This document shows positions 6,032 through 8,194 of a DNA stretch of 8,194 nucleotides, one piece after another. The notes under the pieces were generated by a model. That model did no database searches. It was given only the letters and a program-made list of their open reading frames with translations, and was not told where the DNA came from. The stretch comes from Actinomycetota bacterium (lineage in GTDB: Bacteria > Actinomycetota > UBA4738): contig JACDEY010000036.1 of assembly GCA_013816105.1 (NCBI GenBank), forward strand, positions 1 through 8,194, given 5' to 3'. Each line of letters starts with the position of its first letter. Position 1 is the first letter of the stretch. The translations under genes and the position numbers were made by a program.

Positions 6032-6098
6032 CTTTCGCCGTGTCGGCCCCGCAGCACGCCGGTCGAAGCCCCACCCTACGAGGGCTGTCGCTCAGTCC

Positions 6099-6770
6099 TC
6101 AGGCGATGAGCCCGAAGTGCTCGGCCACGAGCTCCTGGAGCGCATCGGCGGTGAGCGGACCGACCCAGACCTCGGCGATCTCACCACCCGGCCGAACGAA
6201 GATCGTCGTCGGCATCCCCTGGCCGCCGGCGGCGCGGAAGAACTCGCCCCGCTCGTCGATGGCCGTGTCGTACGTGATGCCGGTCTCCCGCGCGAGATCG
6301 ATGCTCGCGCTCCGGGGGTCGCTCTGGGAGATGCCGAGGAACGTCACCTCGTCGCCGAGGAGCCGGTGGACTCGCTCGAAGTCAGGCATCTCCGCGATGC
6401 AGAACGGGCACCACGAAGCGAAGAAGTTGATCACCAGAGGTCGGTCGGCATAGTCGGCGTACTCGACGACGCCGTCGCTCTCGAGCTGCGGGAGACGGAG
6501 CTCCTCGAGCGTCCCACCCCGGCGAAGGTCGCCGGCGAACGCGACGCCGGACGGCTGCACGTCGCGGACGAGCCCGACGGCCAGCACCCCCGTGGCCGCT
6601 GCCAGCACGAGCACGAACGCCGCCACCTTGCCGCGAGAGACCAAGCGCGCCCGTCGCCCCCGCCGTTCCCGCTCCGCCTTCGCGACTGCTCGTCGAGCGC
6701 GTTTGGCCTCGGCCTCGGCCCCGACGTCCCGACCACGGGCGTTCGCCGCGGGGCGACCCCTCCCGGTCAT
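6099..6770 (-). CDS. TlpA/ResA-family membrane-anchored thioredoxin-like protein
   Basis: This is a 223-residue protein. The N-terminal 48 residues are strongly basic and alanine/arginine-rich and are probably cytoplasmic. One membrane helix follows (about 49-68, VAAFVLVLAAATGVLAVGLV), then an extracytoplasmic thioredoxin-fold domain from about residue 85. The active site is ASWCPFC (C121, C124), and the cis-proline motif is GMPTTIFV (P187). TlpA/ResA proteins reduce disulfides outside the membrane, for example in cytochrome c maturation, and obtain electrons from CcdA/DsbD-type proteins. One of these is encoded at 7652-8194 in the same cluster. ATG 6770 overlaps the stop codon of the anti-sigma gene (ATGA), so the genes are translationally coupled. 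The frame stays open far upstream, but that part is antisense or out of frame to the sigma and anti-sigma genes and was excluded. Confidence 0.88.
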   Translation of the reverse strand: MTGRGRPAANARGRDVGAEAEAKRARRAVAKAERERRGRRARLVSRGKVAAFVLVLAAATGVLAVGLVRDVQPSGVAFAGDLRRGGTLEELRLPQLESDGVVEYADYADRPLVINFFASWCPFCIAEMPDFERVHRLLGDEVTFLGISQSDPRSASIDLARETGITYDTAIDERGEFFRAAGGQGMPTTIFVRPGGEIAEVWVGPLTADALQELVAEHFGLIA

Positions 6771-7057
6771 GGCCCGAGGGACTCCGCAGGCCCTGCCGGT
6801 CCACCTTCGCTCGTGAACTGCACGGCGCCCCGGACCCGATCGCGAAGGCCCGCCGAGGCCTGCTCGCGAGCCTCCGCTGCGATCCTGCGTCCGAGCCGTC
6901 CCAGGAGCACCTCGCGCCAGCAGTCCTCGCAGTGCAGCAGGTGGGCTTCCAACCAGCGGGTCGCGCGCTTCGACAGCTCGCCCGTCACGTACTCGGCGGC
7001 GTTGCGTTCGGGGTCGTGCGGCCGGCGCCGGAACCCCCGCCGCATCCAGCGCATCAT
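6767..7057 (-). CDS. Zinc-binding anti-sigma factor (HxxxCxxC, ZAS type)
   Basis: This 96-residue protein begins with a basic segment (MMRWMRRGFRRRP). Its anti-sigma core contains WLEAHLLHCEDCWREVLLGR, which holds the motif H39-x3-C43-x2-C46 of zinc-associated anti-sigma factors. No membrane helix is present, so it should act in the cytoplasm and hold the partner sigma factor inactive. In RsrA, the thiol-sensing relative in Streptomyces, a third cysteine near residue 11 forms a disulfide with a zinc-ligand cysteine. Here no cysteine exists outside the HxxxCxxC motif. Redox sensing of the RsrA kind is therefore not assured. The start ATG 7057 overlaps the sigma gene stop (ATGA), and the stop overlaps the thioredoxin-like gene in the same way. 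Both overlaps support this start and an operon. Confidence 0.87.
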   Translation of the reverse strand: MMRWMRRGFRRRPHDPERNAAEYVTGELSKRATRWLEAHLLHCEDCWREVLLGRLGRRIAAEAREQASAGLRDRVRGAVQFTSEGGPAGPAESLGP

Positions 7058-7578
7058 CGCGTGACCTCCTCGATCCGATCACCGAGCAGCCGGGCGAGCG
7101 CGCGCCGGCCTCGGTGAAGTCGTGAAAGGACGGTGCCCCTAGGCGTCCCCATTGCCTCCGCGGCCTGATACGTGGAGAGCCCGGACAGGTCGACCAGCGT
7201 GATCGCCACGCGCTGCTCCTCCGGAAGGGCGCGCATCGCCCGGTACAGCTGCTCGCGTTCGATCTTCCCGACGGCCTGCGACTCCGGATCCGAACTCGAT
7301 CCGGCCTGGACCATCCACTCCTCGAACGGAACCTCGGACGGCCGGCGCGCCCGGGCGCGGTACCGAGACCGAGCAAGGTTCAGGCAGATCGTGGCGAGCC
7401 AGGGCTCCACCTTCTTGGGGCGGCGGTGATCCGCCCACGCCCGGAACGCCTGGAGGAACGTGTCCTGCACCAGGTCCTCGGCGTCCTGGCGGCCGTCGGT
7501 CAGCCGTCGGGACAGGTTGTAGACGAGGTCCATCGCACCCATCGTGGCTCGCAGAAACTCATCCTGATCGCTTGCCAT
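7054..7578 (-). CDS. RNA polymerase ECF-type (sigma-70 family) sigma factor
   Basis: This 174-residue protein has the two-domain ECF layout. Region 2 (about residues 14-80) includes DAEDLVQDTFLQAFRAW, which contacts core polymerase and the -10 element, followed by WLATICLNLARSRYR. Region 4 (about 115-165) has LPEEQRVAITLVDLSGLSTYQ and the recognition helix AAEAMGTPRGTVLSRLHRGR, which reads the -35 element. The ATG at 7578 is preceded by GGAGGAG, a strong Shine-Dalgarno match. It is coupled to the anti-sigma gene by an ATGA overlap. A GGGAAT-N18-GTC motif just upstream suggests that it transcribes its own operon. Its target set probably concerns extracytoplasmic thiol or oxidative stress, judging from the TlpA- and CcdA-like neighbours. 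That is inference from context. Confidence 0.92.
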   Translation of the reverse strand: MASDQDEFLRATMGAMDLVYNLSRRLTDGRQDAEDLVQDTFLQAFRAWADHRRPKKVEPWLATICLNLARSRYRARARRPSEVPFEEWMVQAGSSSDPESQAVGKIEREQLYRAMRALPEEQRVAITLVDLSGLSTYQAAEAMGTPRGTVLSRLHRGRRALARLLGDRIEEVTR

Positions 7579-7594
7579 CGCTCCTCCACCCTAG

Positions 7595-7621
7595 GACGCC
7601 GCCACAAGGCCAGGGATTCCC
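7595..7621 (-). promoter_or_regulatory. Probable autoregulated ECF promoter of the sigma operon (GGGAAT-N18-GTC)
   Basis: On the - strand the -35 GGGAAT (7621 to 7616) is followed after 17 bases by CGTC (7598 to 7595), a classical ECF -10. A start site about seven bases on would leave a leader of about a dozen bases carrying the Shine-Dalgarno GGAGGAG before ATG 7578. The arrangement matches the motif upstream of the SRPBCC gene (5264-5290) in sequence and spacing. ECF operons commonly autoregulate this way. There is no experimental support in the sequence itself. Confidence 0.5.
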
Positions 7622-7627
7622 CGGGCC
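7608..7627. repeat. Imperfect inverted repeat between ccdA and the sigma gene
   Basis: GGCCAGGG and CCCGGGCC flank the four bases ATTC, forming a 7-of-8 bp stem. It lies downstream of the ccdA stop and overlaps the -35 region of the predicted sigma promoter. There is no T-run after it on the - strand, so an intrinsic terminator is unlikely. It could be an operator or chance in GC-rich DNA. Confidence 0.35.
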
Positions 7628-7651
7628 GACGGCGCGGGGGTTTCGTGATGC

Positions 7652-8194
7652 TCAGATCGGAGGCTCGAACGATTTCACGAGGCGTAGCAGGGGCGACATG
7701 ACCCGGACCCAGGCTCCGGTCAGGAGTAGCAGGCCGATCAGGACGAGCACCGAGCCCGACACGCCGGCGATCGCGCGGTAGTGACGTTGGAGGAACCCGA
7801 GCCGGCGCATCAGCCCGCCCACCCCGAGCCCGATCAGCACGAACGGGACGCCTAAGCCCATCGAGAACGCGAACAGCAGGAGCGCGCTCCTCGCCGGATC
7901 CGACTGCGCCGCCGCGAGCGCGAAGATGCCGGCCAGCACGGGTCCGATGCAGGGCGTCCACCCCGCGGCGAAGGCCATCCCGAGCGGGAACGCCGAGGCC
8001 CCGCCAAGTCGCACCCTGGCGAGGAGCGGCCGGCGCTCGCCGTACAGGGAGGCCGACCCGACCTGGAGCGCGTACAGCAGCAGGAACACCCCGACCGCGA
8101 GGACCACGAGCCCGGCGATACGCTGTCCGGTCGTCGACCGGACGACCGGAACGAGTACGCCTGCGAACGCACCGAGGGACGTGAAGACGACCGA
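7652..8194 (-). CDS. ccdA: CcdA/DsbD-type cytochrome c biogenesis membrane protein, C-terminal part (5' end outside window)
   Basis: This is the last 180 residues of a polytopic membrane protein that passes electrons from cytoplasmic thioredoxin across the membrane to extracytoplasmic thiol proteins. The frame is open to the window edge. At least four hydrophobic helices are visible: around TSLGAFAGVLVPVV, IAGLVVLAVGVFLLLYALQV, a helix ending in the conserved AFAAGWTPCIGPVLAGIFAL, and LLFAFSMGLGVPFVLIGLGV, with a last helix SGSVLVLIGLLLLTGAW. The WTPCIGPVL motif carries the second redox-active cysteine of CcdA. The first, N-terminal one lies outside the window. Its partner is probably the TlpA-like protein (6099-6770) encoded downstream in the same orientation. 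A 73-bp gap with an ECF promoter motif separates it from the sigma gene. Confidence 0.87.
   Translation of the reverse strand, partial: SVVFTSLGAFAGVLVPVVRSTTGQRIAGLVVLAVGVFLLLYALQVGSASLYGERRPLLARVRLGGASAFPLGMAFAAGWTPCIGPVLAGIFALAAAQSDPARSALLLFAFSMGLGVPFVLIGLGVGGLMRRLGFLQRHYRAIAGVSGSVLVLIGLLLLTGAWVRVMSPLLRLVKSFEPPI

Noticed and set aside
6771..7376. Upstream extension of the TlpA-like frame to a 425-residue protein
   Set aside because: The region is coded in another frame by the anti-sigma and sigma genes with clear motifs. The extension is arginine/serine-rich shadow sequence.
1..8194. tRNA, rRNA, CRISPR array, insertion sequence or phage genes
   Set aside because: No such structures or signature proteins were seen on reading through both strands.

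Overview
The window is an 8.2 kb piece of a high-GC bacterial chromosome with strong G/C preference at third codon positions. An actinobacterial origin (Actinomycetota or a close relative) is suggested by three things: a RegX3-like regulator beside phoU, PHO-box-like 11-bp direct repeats built on GTTCACC, and an arsenate reductase of the type with an N-terminal helical domain that is common in mycothiol-producing bacteria. ECF promoter motifs of the GGGAAT-N18-GTT kind fit as well. The species cannot be named from this sequence.

Positions 1-2518 (+ strand) hold the 3' part of a phosphate (Pho) operon: the pstA tail, pstB, phoU and a RegX3/PhoB-type response regulator, with touching or overlapping coding regions. 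A class I methyltransferase (2553-3347) follows, perhaps from its own leaderless promoter. It converges on an arsenate reductase gene (3378-4013, - strand). The 214-bp divergent region between the arsenate reductase and the start of ppk1 (polyphosphate kinase, from 4228, + strand) carries two outward-facing PHO-box-like promoters of nearly identical architecture. This links phosphate sensing, polyphosphate synthesis and arsenate handling.

ppk1 is broken. Only about 93 N-terminal residues are recognisable before the sequence switches abruptly, near 4506, to the opposite strand of an unrelated small gene that also lacks its 3' end. This is either a deletion junction or an assembly chimera.

From 4506 to 8194 everything is on the - strand. 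In transcription order it comprises: CcdA-type thiol-electron transporter (partial), ECF sigma factor, HxxxCxxC zinc-binding anti-sigma factor, membrane-anchored TlpA/ResA-like thioredoxin, a type II haloacid-dehalogenase-like gene with two compensating frameshifts, a membrane-anchored SRPBCC protein, and the truncated small gene. The sigma, anti-sigma and thioredoxin genes overlap by ATGA junctions. GGGAAT-N18-GT(T/C) promoter motifs precede both the sigma gene and the SRPBCC gene. This suggests an autoregulated thiol/redox ECF system whose regulon includes the downstream SRPBCC gene.

No RNA genes, CRISPR arrays or insertion sequences were seen.
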